Source of the DNA: Dyadobacter sp. CY343
GTDB lineage: Bacteria > Bacteroidota > Bacteroidia > Cytophagales > Spirosomataceae
Direction: 5' to 3'
Length of the DNA stretch: 64,000 nucleotides
Assembly (NCBI RefSeq): GCF_021390335.1
Contig: NZ_JAJUXK010000001.1
Span: forward strand, 186,001-250,000
In this document: positions 26,685-36,129 of the stretch, piece after piece
Numbering within the stretch: the first letter of the stretch is position 1
How the letters are laid out: each line of letters starts with the position of its first letter
Made by a program: the position numbers and the translations under genes
The notes under the pieces: generated by a model
Database searches by the model: none
Told to the model about the DNA's origin: nothing
The model's input: only the letters and a program-made list of their open reading frames with translations

Positions 26685-27644
26685 TTAGCTCGCCGAATAG
26701 CGTTTTCCATAACGGTTCAGCCAATCCATCAGGTGATTTACATCCTGCATCTTGAATAGTTCACTGCCCGCATTCATGGTTGCAGCGGTGCCGCAAGCCA
26801 CGCCCATTCTCACCGCTTCGCGATAAGATTTTCCTTGCGATAAAGTCCAGACAATACCCGCCAGCATACTATCTCCCGCTCCCACTGTACTTTTCGGCTG
26901 CACGGGCGGGGCAGGAATATGCTCCACCTGGTCTTCCGTCACGAGCATCGCACCCATTGCGCCCATTGAAACCACCACAATTTCGCATTGTCCCCTGATA
27001 ATTAATGCACGCGCAGCATCGTCAACCTCGTCCATTTCCAGCTTATCGACTCCTACCAACTCACTGAGTTCTATAATGTTCGGTTTAAGGAGATAAACGC
27101 CGGCTTCAGTCGCGTATCTTAATGCGTCGCCGGAAGTATCGGCTATGAATTTAGCGCCTTGGTTGTGGGCTATTTTGGCTATTTGTCCGTAAAAATCGTT
27201 GGGTACCCCGGGAGGCAAACTCCCGCTTGCAATGATATAAGAAGGTTTTGGGTCAAATTCTTCCAGCATTTCGAGAATCGAACGTACCTCGGTTGGCATC
27301 ATTTCCGTTCCCGGCATCCCGAAACGGTACTGAAAACCGGTACTGGTTTCGAGGACATGGAAGTTCTCGCGGGTCCATTGTTTGGTTTCAATAACCATGG
27401 TTTCCACACCCTCGTTCTTCACCAGCTTGTGCAGGCGCTGGCCGGTAGGTCCCCCAACAGTGAAAATAGCAATCGGATTTCCACCCAATCGATGTACGGC
27501 CTTGGCCACATTGATCCCACCACCGCCAGCCTCAAAATTAGGTGCGTCGCAGCGGAGCTTATTATCAGGAACAATGCGGTTTACATTCGAGCTTTTATCA
27601 AGAGCAGGATTGATTGTAAGTGTCACAATTGGTCCGGTTGCCAT
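26685..27644 (-). CDS. PfkB-family 1-phosphofructokinase / 6-phosphofructokinase II type kinase
   Basis: 319 residues. TLTINPALDKS at the N-terminus, FEAGGGGINVAKAVHRLGG near residue 37, and the catalytic anion hole STVGAGDSMLAG near 252. This pattern belongs to the hexose-phosphate branch of PfkB kinases (FruK, PfkB, LacC). Fructose 1-phosphate, fructose 6-phosphate and tagatose 6-phosphate are all possible substrates. No phosphotransferase-system gene is present, which argues weakly against FruK. Single gene. Confidence 0.85.
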   Translation of the reverse strand: MATGPIVTLTINPALDKSSNVNRIVPDNKLRCDAPNFEAGGGGINVAKAVHRLGGNPIAIFTVGGPTGQRLHKLVKNEGVETMVIETKQWTRENFHVLETSTGFQYRFGMPGTEMMPTEVRSILEMLEEFDPKPSYIIASGSLPPGVPNDFYGQIAKIAHNQGAKFIADTSGDALRYATEAGVYLLKPNIIELSELVGVDKLEMDEVDDAARALIIRGQCEIVVVSMGAMGAMLVTEDQVEHIPAPPVQPKSTVGAGDSMLAGIVWTLSQGKSYREAVRMGVACGTAATMNAGSELFKMQDVNHLMDWLNRYGKRYSAS

Positions 27645-27749
27645 AGGAGTTGGGTTATTTGTTTATTGCGCTAATTTATGCGAATAAAAACAAAAAACGG
27701 ATTAGCGCCGCTCCCTTCTTGAATTGTTCACATTGCGCAGACATTTAAT

Positions 27750-28523
27750 TCAGTACTGGCCATCGCTTACTTCCCAGCCGCCGTCCACGGAAAAGTTTTG
27801 TCCGGTAGTGAATCTCGCATAGTCGGACATGAAGTAAACTGCCGCTCCGTCCAGGTCGCCCGGCAGTCCGTAGCGGCCTCCGTCCAGGGCTTGTTTGGAA
27901 GTAACAAATCTTGCGGAGTCATTTTGCTGGTCATCAATGCCTTCAATGATACCCGGAGTAAGTACATTGACGCGGATATTCTTGGCCGCGTAGGAAGCTG
28001 CAATGGATTTCGAAAATCCAATCACAGCGGACTTAGCAGTTGCATACGCATGATTGGAGAAATGGCGGGCGGGTGAAAAACCTAGTACAGAGCTCATATT
28101 CAGGATACTACCGCCTTTATTCATACCCATAAATGTGCGGATAGCTGCCTGATTGGACAACATGAGCGAAGTCAGGTTCCAGTCAAGCGTTTTGTTCCAG
28201 CCTTCCAGGGACAGCTCATGCAAAGGTCCGTCGCCCAGGTTTTTGCCGCCACCGCCTGCCACGTGGTACAACCCGTCAAAACTTCCGAATTCGCGAATGC
28301 AAAGCTGGATCGCGTCCATTGCGGTTTGCGGGTGTGTGGCGTCACCTTGCTTTGCGCGTGCGGTACTTCCGAGCTGCAACTCCGCTACCAGGCAGTTTTC
28401 AGGGTTGCGACCGACTACGACCACATTAGCTCCGTTCCTGACAAATGCTTTGGCTGCTGAAAAACCGAGCCCCGTCGTACCTCCAATAATTACAATCGAT
28501 TTATTTCCCAGCCAGCTTTCCAT
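27750..28523 (-). CDS. short-chain dehydrogenase/reductase
   Basis: 257 residues of a classical SDR: IIGGTTGLGFSAAKAFVRNG near residue 12 for the cofactor, VAGGGG in place of NNAG near 88, catalytic SSVLG near 143 and YATAKSA near 158, ending in GQNFSVDGGWEVSD. The substrate is unknown. It lies downstream of clpX but behind a terminator, so it is probably a separate unit. Confidence 0.9.
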   Translation of the reverse strand: MESWLGNKSIVIIGGTTGLGFSAAKAFVRNGANVVVVGRNPENCLVAELQLGSTARAKQGDATHPQTAMDAIQLCIREFGSFDGLYHVAGGGGKNLGDGPLHELSLEGWNKTLDWNLTSLMLSNQAAIRTFMGMNKGGSILNMSSVLGFSPARHFSNHAYATAKSAVIGFSKSIAASYAAKNIRVNVLTPGIIEGIDDQQNDSARFVTSKQALDGGRYGLPGDLDGAAVYFMSDYARFTTGQNFSVDGGWEVSDGQY

Positions 28524-28561
28524 ATTACTATTCTATTTTTTATTGCAAAATAGGACTATTG

Positions 28562-28609
28562 CCATAAAAAATGAAACGCCTGACATCGTTTAGTATGTCA
28601 GGCGTTTCA
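28562..28609 (-). terminator. intrinsic terminator of clpX
   Basis: Perfect 15-bp arms TGAAACGCCTGACAT (28572-28586) and ATGTCAGGCGTTTCA (28595-28609), followed on the minus strand by a run of T (plus-strand AAAAAA region at 28565-28571). Confidence 0.9.
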
Positions 28610-28625
28610 AGAGAACTTGCTATTA

Positions 28626-29870
28626 CTATGCTACTGAGCGCAATATAGACATCGAAGATTTATCAAATTTATCTTTTGCGTAATCCAGTGAAAGCGTGAA
28701 TTCCTGCACATCTTTCTGAGAAGGAAGATCAAACATCGCGTCTGTCATAATGGATTCGCAAATCGCGCGGAGACCACGTGCACCTAATTTATAGGTCATC
28801 GCCTGGTCTACAATGAAGTCAAGTACCGCCTCTTCGAAATGGAGCGTAATGCCTTCCATTGCGAAAAGTTTGCTGTATTGTTTCACCAAAGCATTTTTAG
28901 GTTCGGTCAATATCCGGCGTAGCGTTTCGCGATCCAGTGGATTCAAATGCGTCAATACCGGCAAGCGACCGATCAGCTCGGGGATCAATCCGAAAGATTT
29001 AAGGTCCATCGCAGTTACGTAGCGCATCAGGTTACCTTTATCAAAAATCTCTATGATCCGATTGTCGCCCGAAAAACCGATCGGACGTGTATTGATACGT
29101 TTTCCAATATGTCTTTCAATACCATCGAATGCGCCTCCGCAGATGAAAAGGATATTTTCAGTATTGAGCGTGATCATTTTCTGATCCGGGTGCTTGCGGC
29201 CGCCTTGTGGTGGCACATTTACAGTAGACCCTTCCAATAATTTCAAAAGCGCCTGCTGCACGCCTTCACCACTTACATCACGGGTAATGGAAGGGTTGTC
29301 AGACTTCCGCGCGATTTTATCAATCTCGTCAATGTAAACGATCCCGCGCTCGGCAGCTTCCACATTGTAGTCAGCAGCCTGCAACAGTCTTGTCAAAATT
29401 GTTTCAACATCTTCCCCCACATAACCAGCCTCGGTTACTACCGTCGCATCGGCCACGCAAAAGGGTACCTGCAAAATTCTGGCAATAGATTTAGCCAAAT
29501 AAGTTTTGCCAGTTCCGGTTTCGCCCACCATAATGATATTCGATTTTTCAATCACAACATCATCTTCGGTAGTAGTCTGGTTTAGCCTTTTGTAATGATT
29601 ATATACAGCAACTGCCAGCGAACGTTTTGCTTCGTCCTGGCCGATCACATATTGTTCAAGAAAATGTTTGATTTCCGTTGGTGGTATTGGTTTCAGCTTG
29701 GGAAGCTTGCCTTTCTTCTCTTTTTTATCCTCCTTCGCCCCTAATTCTTCCGTAATCACCTGGTGGCCTTGGGCTATGCAGTGATTACATATATGTGCAT
29801 CTATTCCGGAAAGCAATAAATCGACTTCGTTTTTCTTACGTCCGCAAAACGAACAACTTACTTGTGCCAT
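28626..29870 (-). CDS. clpX: ATP-dependent Clp protease ATP-binding subunit ClpX
   Basis: 414 residues, full length. An N-terminal zinc finger (CSFCGRK ... CNHC, residues 6-31), Walker [15 protein letters not shown] near 115, Walker [11 protein letters not shown] near 178, and a C-terminal [13 protein letters not shown] sensor-2 region. ClpX unfolds substrates and feeds them to ClpP. It follows clpP on the same strand, but a strong hairpin separates the two, so they may be partly or wholly separate transcripts. Confidence 0.97.
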   Translation of the reverse strand: MAQVSCSFCGRKKNEVDLLLSGIDAHICNHCIAQGHQVITEELGAKEDKKEKKGKLPKLKPIPPTEIKHFLEQYVIGQDEAKRSLAVAVYNHYKRLNQTTTEDDVVIEKSNIIMVGETGTGKTYLAKSIARILQVPFCVADATVVTEAGYVGEDVETILTRLLQAADYNVEAAERGIVYIDEIDKIARKSDNPSITRDVSGEGVQQALLKLLEGSTVNVPPQGGRKHPDQKMITLNTENILFICGGAFDGIERHIGKRINTRPIGFSGDNRIIEIFDKGNLMRYVTAMDLKSFGLIPELIGRLPVLTHLNPLDRETLRRILTEPKNALVKQYSKLFAMEGITLHFEEAVLDFIVDQAMTYKLGARGLRAICESIMTDAMFDLPSQKDVQEFTLSLDYAKDKFDKSSMSILRSVA

Positions 29871-29945
29871 TGGGTAAATTTAAACAGTTAGTAATACAAA
29901 TTTCCGGTTTTTTGATCGGCTTACCAAATAGAAATCGGCCTTACA

Positions 29946-29982
29946 ATAAAAAGCGCCCGGACAGACTGGCTCTCCGGGCGCT
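29946..29982 (-). terminator. terminator between clpP and clpX
   Basis: 10-bp arms AGCGCCCGGA (29952-29961) and TCCGGGCGCT (29973-29982), followed on the minus strand by TTTTTATT. It would end or attenuate the clpP transcript before clpX. Confidence 0.85.
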
Positions 29983-30002
29983 CGCATTCAGGTTCTGATA
30001 AT

Positions 30003-30677
30003 TTATTTATCTCTTGTCAAAACTTCATCAATCAGCCCATATTCCTTTGCTTCTCCGGCTTTCAACCATTTATCACGGTCCGAATCGATCGCAATCTGTT
30101 CTGGGGTTTGTCCGGTATGGTTAGCCAGAATTTCATAAAGTTCGTGACGCAATTTCACGATTTCGCGGGTAGTGATCTCGATATCAACCGAAGTTCCCTG
30201 CGCACCACCCGAAGGCTGGTGAATCATCACGCGTGCATGAGGTAATGCAGCACGTTTTCCAGCGGCACCGCCAGCGAGCAAAACAGCACCCATTGAAGCG
30301 GCTAGACTGGTACAAACTGTCGCTACATCAGGTCTTACATATTGCATGGTATCATAAATTCCCAACCCTGCATATACCGAGCCGCCCGGGCTGTTGATAT
30401 ACATCAGAATGTCTTTTTTAGGATCAGCAGATTCGAGGAACAATAGCTGTGCAACGATGATATTCGCGATATTATCGTCCACACCAGTTCCCATGAATAT
30501 AATACGGTCGGCCATCAAACGTGAAAAAACGTCCACCTCGCGGAAGTTCATCGGACGCTCTTCAATGACCGAGCGGGTCATATTTTCAACTGTGTGGTTC
30601 ATGTAACCGTCCACCGTCAGGCCGTTCACGCCAAGGTGATGGACAGCATATTTTCTAAATTCATTTCCGTGGTTCAT
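30003..30677 (-). CDS. clpP: ATP-dependent Clp protease proteolytic subunit
   Basis: 224 residues. Catalytic Ser in [16 protein letters not shown] near residue 120, His in [14 protein letters not shown] near 146, and the Asp region in [20 protein letters not shown] near the end. It forms the 14-mer peptidase chamber for ClpX. The order tig - clpP - clpX is the usual bacterial order, here with an oppositely oriented XRE gene between tig and clpP. Confidence 0.97.
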   Translation of the reverse strand: MNHGNEFRKYAVHHLGVNGLTVDGYMNHTVENMTRSVIEERPMNFREVDVFSRLMADRIIFMGTGVDDNIANIIVAQLLFLESADPKKDILMYINSPGGSVYAGLGIYDTMQYVRPDVATVCTSLAASMGAVLLAGGAAGKRAALPHARVMIHQPSGGAQGTSVDIEITTREIVKLRHELYEILANHTGQTPEQIAIDSDRDKWLKAGEAKEYGLIDEVLTRDK

Positions 30678-30828
30678 CGATAAACTTAAATTTTAATTGA
30701 ATTTATATTTAAAGGGCAAATTCATTATAGAACAAAAAGCAATATATGTTAGTTTCTGTTTATAAAACTGCTTGCTGATTAATTCGGTTGTCACAAATTT
30801 GACCAATTCATTGAATAATCCTTGTCAA

Positions 30829-30860
30829 TCCTCGCGATAATTTGTCGGAATTTGCGAGGA
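30829..30860. promoter_or_regulatory. inverted repeat upstream of the XRE gene, candidate operator
   Basis: TCCTCGC (30829-30835) and GCGAGGA (30854-30860), 18 bp apart, lie between the divergent clpP and XRE genes. The two arms sit on about the same helix face, which would suit a dimeric regulator. Rest of 30678-30926: A/T-rich, no gene seen. Confidence 0.35.
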
Positions 30861-30926
30861 GCAGATATTAGCGGCGGTCACTACATTGCATTGTAAACGA
30901 TTTTGAAAAAGATAAATACAGCGACT

Positions 30927-31304
30927 ATGAGCGCAGCATCTAACTTATCGGAAAAGATTCGCCTGATCAGATTGCAAAAGGGTCTTTCCCAGGAAAATAT
31001 GGCCGATATGCTCGGCTTGTCTACCACTGCTTACGGCGATTTGGAGCGGGGAAGGACGGAGCTTTCAGTTTCAAGGCTTGAAAATATAGCGAAATTACTC
31101 GACGTGCCTTTGCAGGAAATGCTCGGTTTTGATTCGCTTTCGATGTCTGAAACAGACTGGCTCCGGCAGGAAAATACGCGGCTGCTTGCCGAGAACCGCA
31201 GAATGCAGAATGAGCTGGACCAATGGAAGCTGAAATTCAGACAGTGGTTTGGCGAAGGTATTGTCCGGGAGATCGGCCAGCAGCGGGATCGGATCGGCTT
31301 CTAA
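30927..31304 (+). CDS. XRE-family helix-turn-helix regulator with C-terminal coiled coil
   Basis: 125 residues from the ATG at 30927; a TTG at 30903 would add eight. The HTH_3 domain is KIRLIRLQKGLSQENMADML and TTAYGDLERGRTELSVSRLENIAKLL, residues about 10-65. The remainder (RQENTRLLAENRRMQNELDQW) reads as a coiled coil for dimerisation, with no ligand domain. Its place between clpP and tig, on the opposite strand, suggests it may control one of them or itself. Confidence 0.8.
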   Translation: MSAASNLSEKIRLIRLQKGLSQENMADMLGLSTTAYGDLERGRTELSVSRLENIAKLLDVPLQEMLGFDSLSMSETDWLRQENTRLLAENRRMQNELDQWKLKFRQWFGEGIVREIGQQRDRIGF

Positions 31305-31340
31305 AAAAACACCGTTCCACGCCTTGGCATGGAACGGTGC
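31303..31340 (-). terminator. terminator of tig, shared with the convergent XRE gene
   Basis: 10-bp arms CACCGTTCCA (31310-31319) and TGGAACGGTG (31330-31339), with an inner GCC/GGC stem. On the minus strand the stem is followed by seven T (plus-strand A at 31303-31309). Confidence 0.9.
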
Positions 31341-31363
31341 AAAATTTTCATTGCGAATTAAGA

Positions 31364-32713
31364 TCAGGCAGCTACTTCTTCGCCTTTCGCCAGTTTCTCA
31401 AATTCACTTACTTCAATCGTCTGCTCGTCGGTACTAACCTGGTTGCGGATGATATCCAATACTTTGTTATCAAAAACCTGATTAAATATGCTCGTGTAGT
31501 TATCGCGCTCTTTATCAGCCAAGTAACCCTGTGCAACACGGTCAATCGTCTCTTTCATATTGTCGTCGTCACCGTATATTCCAAACTGGCCTTTTACCAT
31601 ATTGCGGGTAAATTCGAAGATCTCAGGATATTCAACTTTAACACTTTCTCTGTCAGCTACCCTGTTTTTGATCAGGCTCAGTTTCAATGATTTTTTGAAA
31701 TCTTCAAACTGCTCCTCGATCTGATCGCGGGTAAATTTACCTTCATTTGAACGTTCCAGCCAGTCTTTCAAAAATTCTTCCGGTACGTCGATCGAGATAT
31801 TATCGAGCAAGGCAAACTCGATATCGCGGCGAAGCAATGCTTCTGTTTCGCGCTCGTAATTTCCTTTGATGATTTCAAGAACCTTTTCTTTGAATTGTTC
31901 TTCGCTGTCAGCCTGACCTGGGCCCAGTACTTTATCAAAAAACTCCTGGTTGAATTCTGCCGGTGCCTGGCGTGTGATATCTTCCACAGTCAGAACGAAA
32001 TCGCCTGAAAGCGTACCGATGTCTTCTTTTTTCTTGCCAGTTACATGCGCAATCGCCGATTCGTCGGAGAATGTATCCTGAATGTCAAAAGTGATTACGT
32101 CATCTTTTTTCACTCCGATAAATTTCGCAACTGCTTCTTCCTTCACTTGTTTCGTAGGAATGGCAGTACGGGTTGTGAATTCGCTTGAATCCTGTTTCAA
32201 TTCACCAAAGATCATATCACCGGCTTCACTTACTTCCGGGTGAATGCTATCTGCAAAACGCTCGCGCAGGCTGTCCAATGTTTTGTTCAATTCATTGTCA
32301 TCTACATTGATCGTGTATCTTTTTACCGCAGGCAGCTCTGAAAGATTTACTTCAAAGTCAGAAGCAACACCCAGTTCGTACACAAACTCAAATTCAGTCG
32401 CTTTGTCCCAATTTACTTCCGCCGCCTTGTCGCGATCAGGAACCGGATCACCCACAACCTGCAATTTATTTTCTCTGATATAATTGCTCACCGCAGTGCT
32501 CAGCAAATTGTTGACCTCGTCAACTAAAATGCTTTTTCCATACATGCGCTGGATCACGTGGGAAGGTACTTTTCCTGGGCGGAACCCTTTCAGGTTGACC
32601 TTTTTAGAATAGTCCTTTATCGTTTTATCGACCTTAGGCTGGTAATCTTCTTTGTTTAACGTTACTTTCAATGAAGCCAACGTTGGTGAGCTTTTTTCTA
32701 ACAGAACTTCCAT
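31364..32713 (-). CDS. tig: trigger factor
   Basis: 449 residues. The N-terminal ribosome-binding domain contains NLKGFRPGKVPSHVIQRMYG near residue 40, in place of the classical GFRxGKxP signature loop, with match. The central part (about 155-240) corresponds to the PPIase-like domain, and the C-terminal arms follow to about 430. The central domain is diverged, as is usual in Bacteroidota. It binds nascent chains at the ribosome exit. It is followed by a strong terminator. Confidence 0.92.
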   Translation of the reverse strand: MEVLLEKSSPTLASLKVTLNKEDYQPKVDKTIKDYSKKVNLKGFRPGKVPSHVIQRMYGKSILVDEVNNLLSTAVSNYIRENKLQVVGDPVPDRDKAAEVNWDKATEFEFVYELGVASDFEVNLSELPAVKRYTINVDDNELNKTLDSLRERFADSIHPEVSEAGDMIFGELKQDSSEFTTRTAIPTKQVKEEAVAKFIGVKKDDVITFDIQDTFSDESAIAHVTGKKKEDIGTLSGDFVLTVEDITRQAPAEFNQEFFDKVLGPGQADSEEQFKEKVLEIIKGNYERETEALLRRDIEFALLDNISIDVPEEFLKDWLERSNEGKFTRDQIEEQFEDFKKSLKLSLIKNRVADRESVKVEYPEIFEFTRNMVKGQFGIYGDDDNMKETIDRVAQGYLADKERDNYTSIFNQVFDNKVLDIIRNQVSTDEQTIEVSEFEKLAKGEEVAA

Positions 32714-32760
32714 ATTTCGCTTATGCTAATGGTAACACCTTGGGTATAAAACAGAATTGA

Positions 32761-32800
32761 AAAATAAAAATGCCCTCAAAACGAAGTCCTGAGGGCATTT
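32761..32800 (-). terminator. terminator of tRNA-Leu(UAG)
   Basis: 11-bp arms AAATGCCCTCA (32768-32778) and TGAGGGCATTT (32790-32800), followed on the minus strand by TTTATTTT. It separates the tRNA from tig. Confidence 0.85.
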
Positions 32801-32877
32801 GACGGGTCTTACTACGGAGCAGCACATTTTCTAATTTTGGGATAGGAATTTGTTGCCCCGTCATTCCCTTTTAATCG

Positions 32878-32959
32878 TACGGGCGGAGGGAATCGAACCC
32901 CCACGCCTTGCGGCACTAGATCCTAAGTCTAGCACGTCTACCAGTTCCGCCACGCCCGC
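32878..32959 (-). tRNA. tRNA-Leu(UAG)
   Basis: 82 nt without CCA. Acceptor GCGGGCG (5' end at 32959) pairs with CGCCCGT, discriminator A. The anticodon stem-loop is CTAGA-CTTAGGA-TCTAG, anticodon TAG. It has a long variable arm (GTGCCGCAAGGCGT) and the T-loop GGTTCGATTCC, both as expected for class II tRNA-Leu. Confidence 0.95.
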
Positions 32960-33143
32960 TCACTTTTTCCAGATTCAATCGAGGTCAATATTGCTGCCCT
33001 TTCTCGAATTGGGAGTGCAAAGGTATTTCTATTTTTTAGATAGATGCAAGCTTTTTTGAAAATTTTATCTTTTGGTAACAGGATATTGAAAAATGTCGCC
33101 GGAATTTATTATTTTGGTGAAGCATACCAATTAAAAAACAGCA

Positions 33144-35429
33144 GTGGAGCAACTCGTTGAGGCCCTCAATATTGATCTTGAACAGGAGCGGAAGGATATT
33201 CTTAAAAAATATCGGAGGTTATTACGTACAGCCAAGCCATTCTTAAAGGATAATGATGCCAAACTAATCAAAAAGGCATTTTACACGTCCGTTGAAGCAC
33301 ATAAAGATATGCGTCGGCGGTCGGGTGAACCTTACATTTACCACCCGCTTGCAGTAGCACAAATCGTGGTTGAGGAGATAGGTTTAGGTACCACCGGTAT
33401 CGTCGCTGCCTTGCTGCACGACGTGGTAGAAGATACCGATATGCGGATCGAGGATATTGAGCGGCTTTTTGGTAAAAAAGTAGCCAAGATCATCGACGGA
33501 CTTACCAAGATCTCAGGCAGGTTTGAATACGGATCTTCGCAGCAGGCGGAAAATTTCCGGAAAATGCTGCTTACCCTGTCGGATGATGTGCGGGTCATTT
33601 TGGTAAAACTGGCTGACAGGCTGCATAATATGCGGACGCTCGACAGTATGCCGCGCGACAAGCAGCTCAAAATTGCTTCGGAAACGATATTCATTTACGC
33701 GCCGCTCGCGCACAGGCTTGGACTTTACAGCATTAAATCCGAGCTGGAAGAACTCTATCTGAAATACACCGAACCGCAGGAATACCGCGCTATTGCCCGG
33801 AAACTGAGAGAAACGAAAGGGATCCGTGACCGCTTTATCGCGAAGTTCATGGAGCCGATCGCGCAGGATCTCGAATCTGCTGGGTTGAATTTTATCCTGA
33901 AAGGCCGCCCCAAGTCGATTTATTCGATCTGGAACAAAATGCGGAAACAGAGTAAGCCTTTTGAAGAGATCTATGACCTTTTCGCGATCCGTATCGTACT
34001 CGAATCCTCGGCTGAAAATGACCGTGAAAAAGCGATCTGCTGGCAGGCGTATTCTATTGTTACTGACCACTATAAACCCAACCCGGACCGGCTGAAAGAC
34101 TTTTTGAGTACGCCACGGGCAAACGGTTACCAGTCGCTGCACTCGACAGTAATGAGCAAAAGCGGCCAGTGGGTGGAAGTGCAGATCCGCACAACTAGGA
34201 TGGACGAAATCGCGGAAAAAGGCTACGCGGCGCATTGGAAATACAAAGGCAACGATACCAAGGTACGCGGCAATATAGAACAGTGGATCACGCAGGTGCG
34301 CGAGACGCTGGAAAATGGTTTTGGAGACAAAACAGCCGCGATAGAGTTCCTGGACGAGTTCAGGAGTAATTTGTTCAATGAAGAGGTTTTTGTTTTTACA
34401 CCAAAAGGAGAACTGAAAGTATTGCAAAGCGGCGCTACCGCACTCGACTTTGCATTCGATATTCACTCGGAAGTAGGCGCTCATTGTATGGCGGCGAAAG
34501 TAGGAGGGATATTGGTCCCGATCAGTTACGTGCTCAATAATGGCGACCAGATCGAGATCATTACTTCCGGTAAACAAAAACCAAACGAAGACTGGCTGCG
34601 AATTGTAGTTACCTCGAAAGCCAGGGCCAGGATCAAGGATTTTCTCAAAGAAGATAATCGCCGCTACGAAACCGACGGGCGGCAGATGGTCGAGAAGAAG
34701 CTTAAAATCCTGGGAATTGATCTGACAGCCGAAGTTGTAAACCAGCTGCGCGCGTTTTTTGAATGCAAAACTTCTACCGACTTCTTTTACCGGATCGGTA
34801 AAGGCTACATTCATCTGGACGAACTGAAAAGGTTCAAGCGGGACAAAGAGTCGAAAGAGCGCAAAGCCGCGGATACGGCTACTCCTTCCCCTGGAAATGG
34901 GTCCGGCGACGGAAAAACGCTCACGAAGTTTCTCAAACAGATCCACGGCGACCGTGCAGACAGCGATACGCTGCTCATCGGCGACGATATGGACAAGATT
35001 GACTACAAGCTGGCCGCCTGCTGTAACCCGATCGCAGGAGATGACGTTTTCGGCTTTGTGACGATCAACGAAGGCATTAAAATTCACCGCACCACCTGCC
35101 CGAATGCAGCTGAGCTGATGTCCAAACACGGGAACAGGATCATCAAGGCAAAATGGGAATCCAACAAGGACGAAGCATTCCTAGCCGGGCTATATCTGTC
35201 CGGAACCGACCGTGTCGGATTGGTAAATGACGTAACCAGAATTATCTCTAACGAGCTGCATATCAATATGCGGGGACTCACGATCGATACTAAAGACGGG
35301 GTTTTTAATGGGGATATTAAACTCTATGTACAGGATACCCGACATTTGGATATCCTGATAAATAAACTCGAACAGGTGGAGGGAGTTTACAACGTTCAGC
35401 GCTTCGACACCAACCTCAGTCACACTTAA
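33144..35429 (+). CDS. bifunctional (p)ppGpp synthetase/hydrolase (RelA/SpoT homologue)
   Basis: 761 residues from a GTG start. The hydrolase domain has the metal motif LLHDVVEDTD near residue 90 and RLHNMRTL near 160, so hydrolysis should be active. The synthetase domain has GRPKSIYSIWNKM near 255, DLFAIRI near 280 and the substrate loop RANGYQSLHSTV near 330. TGS (VFTPKGELKVLQSGATALDFA near 418) and a C-terminal ACT domain follow. It sets the stringent-response alarmone level. It is monocistronic, with the second Fur gene 123 bp downstream. Confidence 0.95.
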   Translation: MEQLVEALNIDLEQERKDILKKYRRLLRTAKPFLKDNDAKLIKKAFYTSVEAHKDMRRRSGEPYIYHPLAVAQIVVEEIGLGTTGIVAALLHDVVEDTDMRIEDIERLFGKKVAKIIDGLTKISGRFEYGSSQQAENFRKMLLTLSDDVRVILVKLADRLHNMRTLDSMPRDKQLKIASETIFIYAPLAHRLGLYSIKSELEELYLKYTEPQEYRAIARKLRETKGIRDRFIAKFMEPIAQDLESAGLNFILKGRPKSIYSIWNKMRKQSKPFEEIYDLFAIRIVLESSAENDREKAICWQAYSIVTDHYKPNPDRLKDFLSTPRANGYQSLHSTVMSKSGQWVEVQIRTTRMDEIAEKGYAAHWKYKGNDTKVRGNIEQWITQVRETLENGFGDKTAAIEFLDEFRSNLFNEEVFVFTPKGELKVLQSGATALDFAFDIHSEVGAHCMAAKVGGILVPISYVLNNGDQIEIITSGKQKPNEDWLRIVVTSKARARIKDFLKEDNRRYETDGRQMVEKKLKILGIDLTAEVVNQLRAFFECKTSTDFFYRIGKGYIHLDELKRFKRDKESKERKAADTATPSPGNGSGDGKTLTKFLKQIHGDRADSDTLLIGDDMDKIDYKLAACCNPIAGDDVFGFVTINEGIKIHRTTCPNAAELMSKHGNRIIKAKWESNKDEAFLAGLYLSGTDRVGLVNDVTRIISNELHINMRGLTIDTKDGVFNGDIKLYVQDTRHLDILINKLEQVEGVYNVQRFDTNLSHT

Positions 35430-35552
35430 TTGGGTGAACGATTATCAATATGCAGTGTTATTAAATCTGGTTGGTTCCCGGTGTTGTTAAATTGCCAGAC
35501 TGACTATGATTTACTGTAAAAAAGCGTATTTTCGCGCAAGAATATCACAGAT

Positions 35553-36056
35553 ATGCCACAAGCCAGCAAACCAAATTTCGAAGCCGCCAAGAAAATTCTG
35601 ACGGCTTACCTGGAAAATAAAGGACTTCGTAAAACACCTGAGCGTTTTGCGATATTGGAAGAGATCTACACCAGGGAAGATCATTTTGACGTCGATGAGC
35701 TTTATATCAGTATGAAGAACAAGCGTTATCGGGTCAGCCGCGCTACTGTTTACAACACGTTGGACGTACTGGTAGACTGTGACCTCGTTACCAAGCATCA
35801 GTTTGGCAAAAACCTGGCGCAGTTTGAAAAATCATACGGAAACAAGCAGCACGATCACCTGATCTGCACCGATTGCCACAAAGTGATGGAGTTTTGCGAT
35901 CCCAGGATTCAGTCCATTCAGAACATGGTGGGAGAGATGCTCAATTTCAGTGTGATGCACCATTCCCTGATCTTTTACGGCAATTGTACCAAAGAGAATT
36001 GCCAGAACCGCAACGAAATCCCGCGGGAAACCTCGGCAGCTTACGAGGATAGATAG
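35553..36056 (+). CDS. Fur family transcriptional regulator (Fur/PerR type)
   Basis: 167 residues. The winged helix has LRKTPERFAILEEIY and YRVSRATVYNTLDVLVDCDLV. Metal-site segments are NKQHDHLICTDCHKVMEFCDP and NCTKENCQN, giving two Cys pairs. It is longer at both ends than the Zur-like paralogue at 21880. Iron or peroxide sensing is the default reading; nothing nearby decides it. purA follows 73 bp downstream on the same strand and may be co-transcribed. Confidence 0.85.
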   Translation: MPQASKPNFEAAKKILTAYLENKGLRKTPERFAILEEIYTREDHFDVDELYISMKNKRYRVSRATVYNTLDVLVDCDLVTKHQFGKNLAQFEKSYGNKQHDHLICTDCHKVMEFCDPRIQSIQNMVGEMLNFSVMHHSLIFYGNCTKENCQNRNEIPRETSAAYEDR

Positions 36057-36129
36057 TTTAGACAGACCGGGCAGCTGGTAATTCGGCTGTCTGCCTTACA
36101 CCATATTAGTTTCAGTAATCAAAAATTGA

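Noticed and set aside
33513-35129. A 538-codon open frame antisense to the RelA/SpoT gene
   Set aside because: It lies wholly opposite a well-recognised gene, has no family-like motifs and an odd composition rich in F, R and H. It is a shadow of codon bias.
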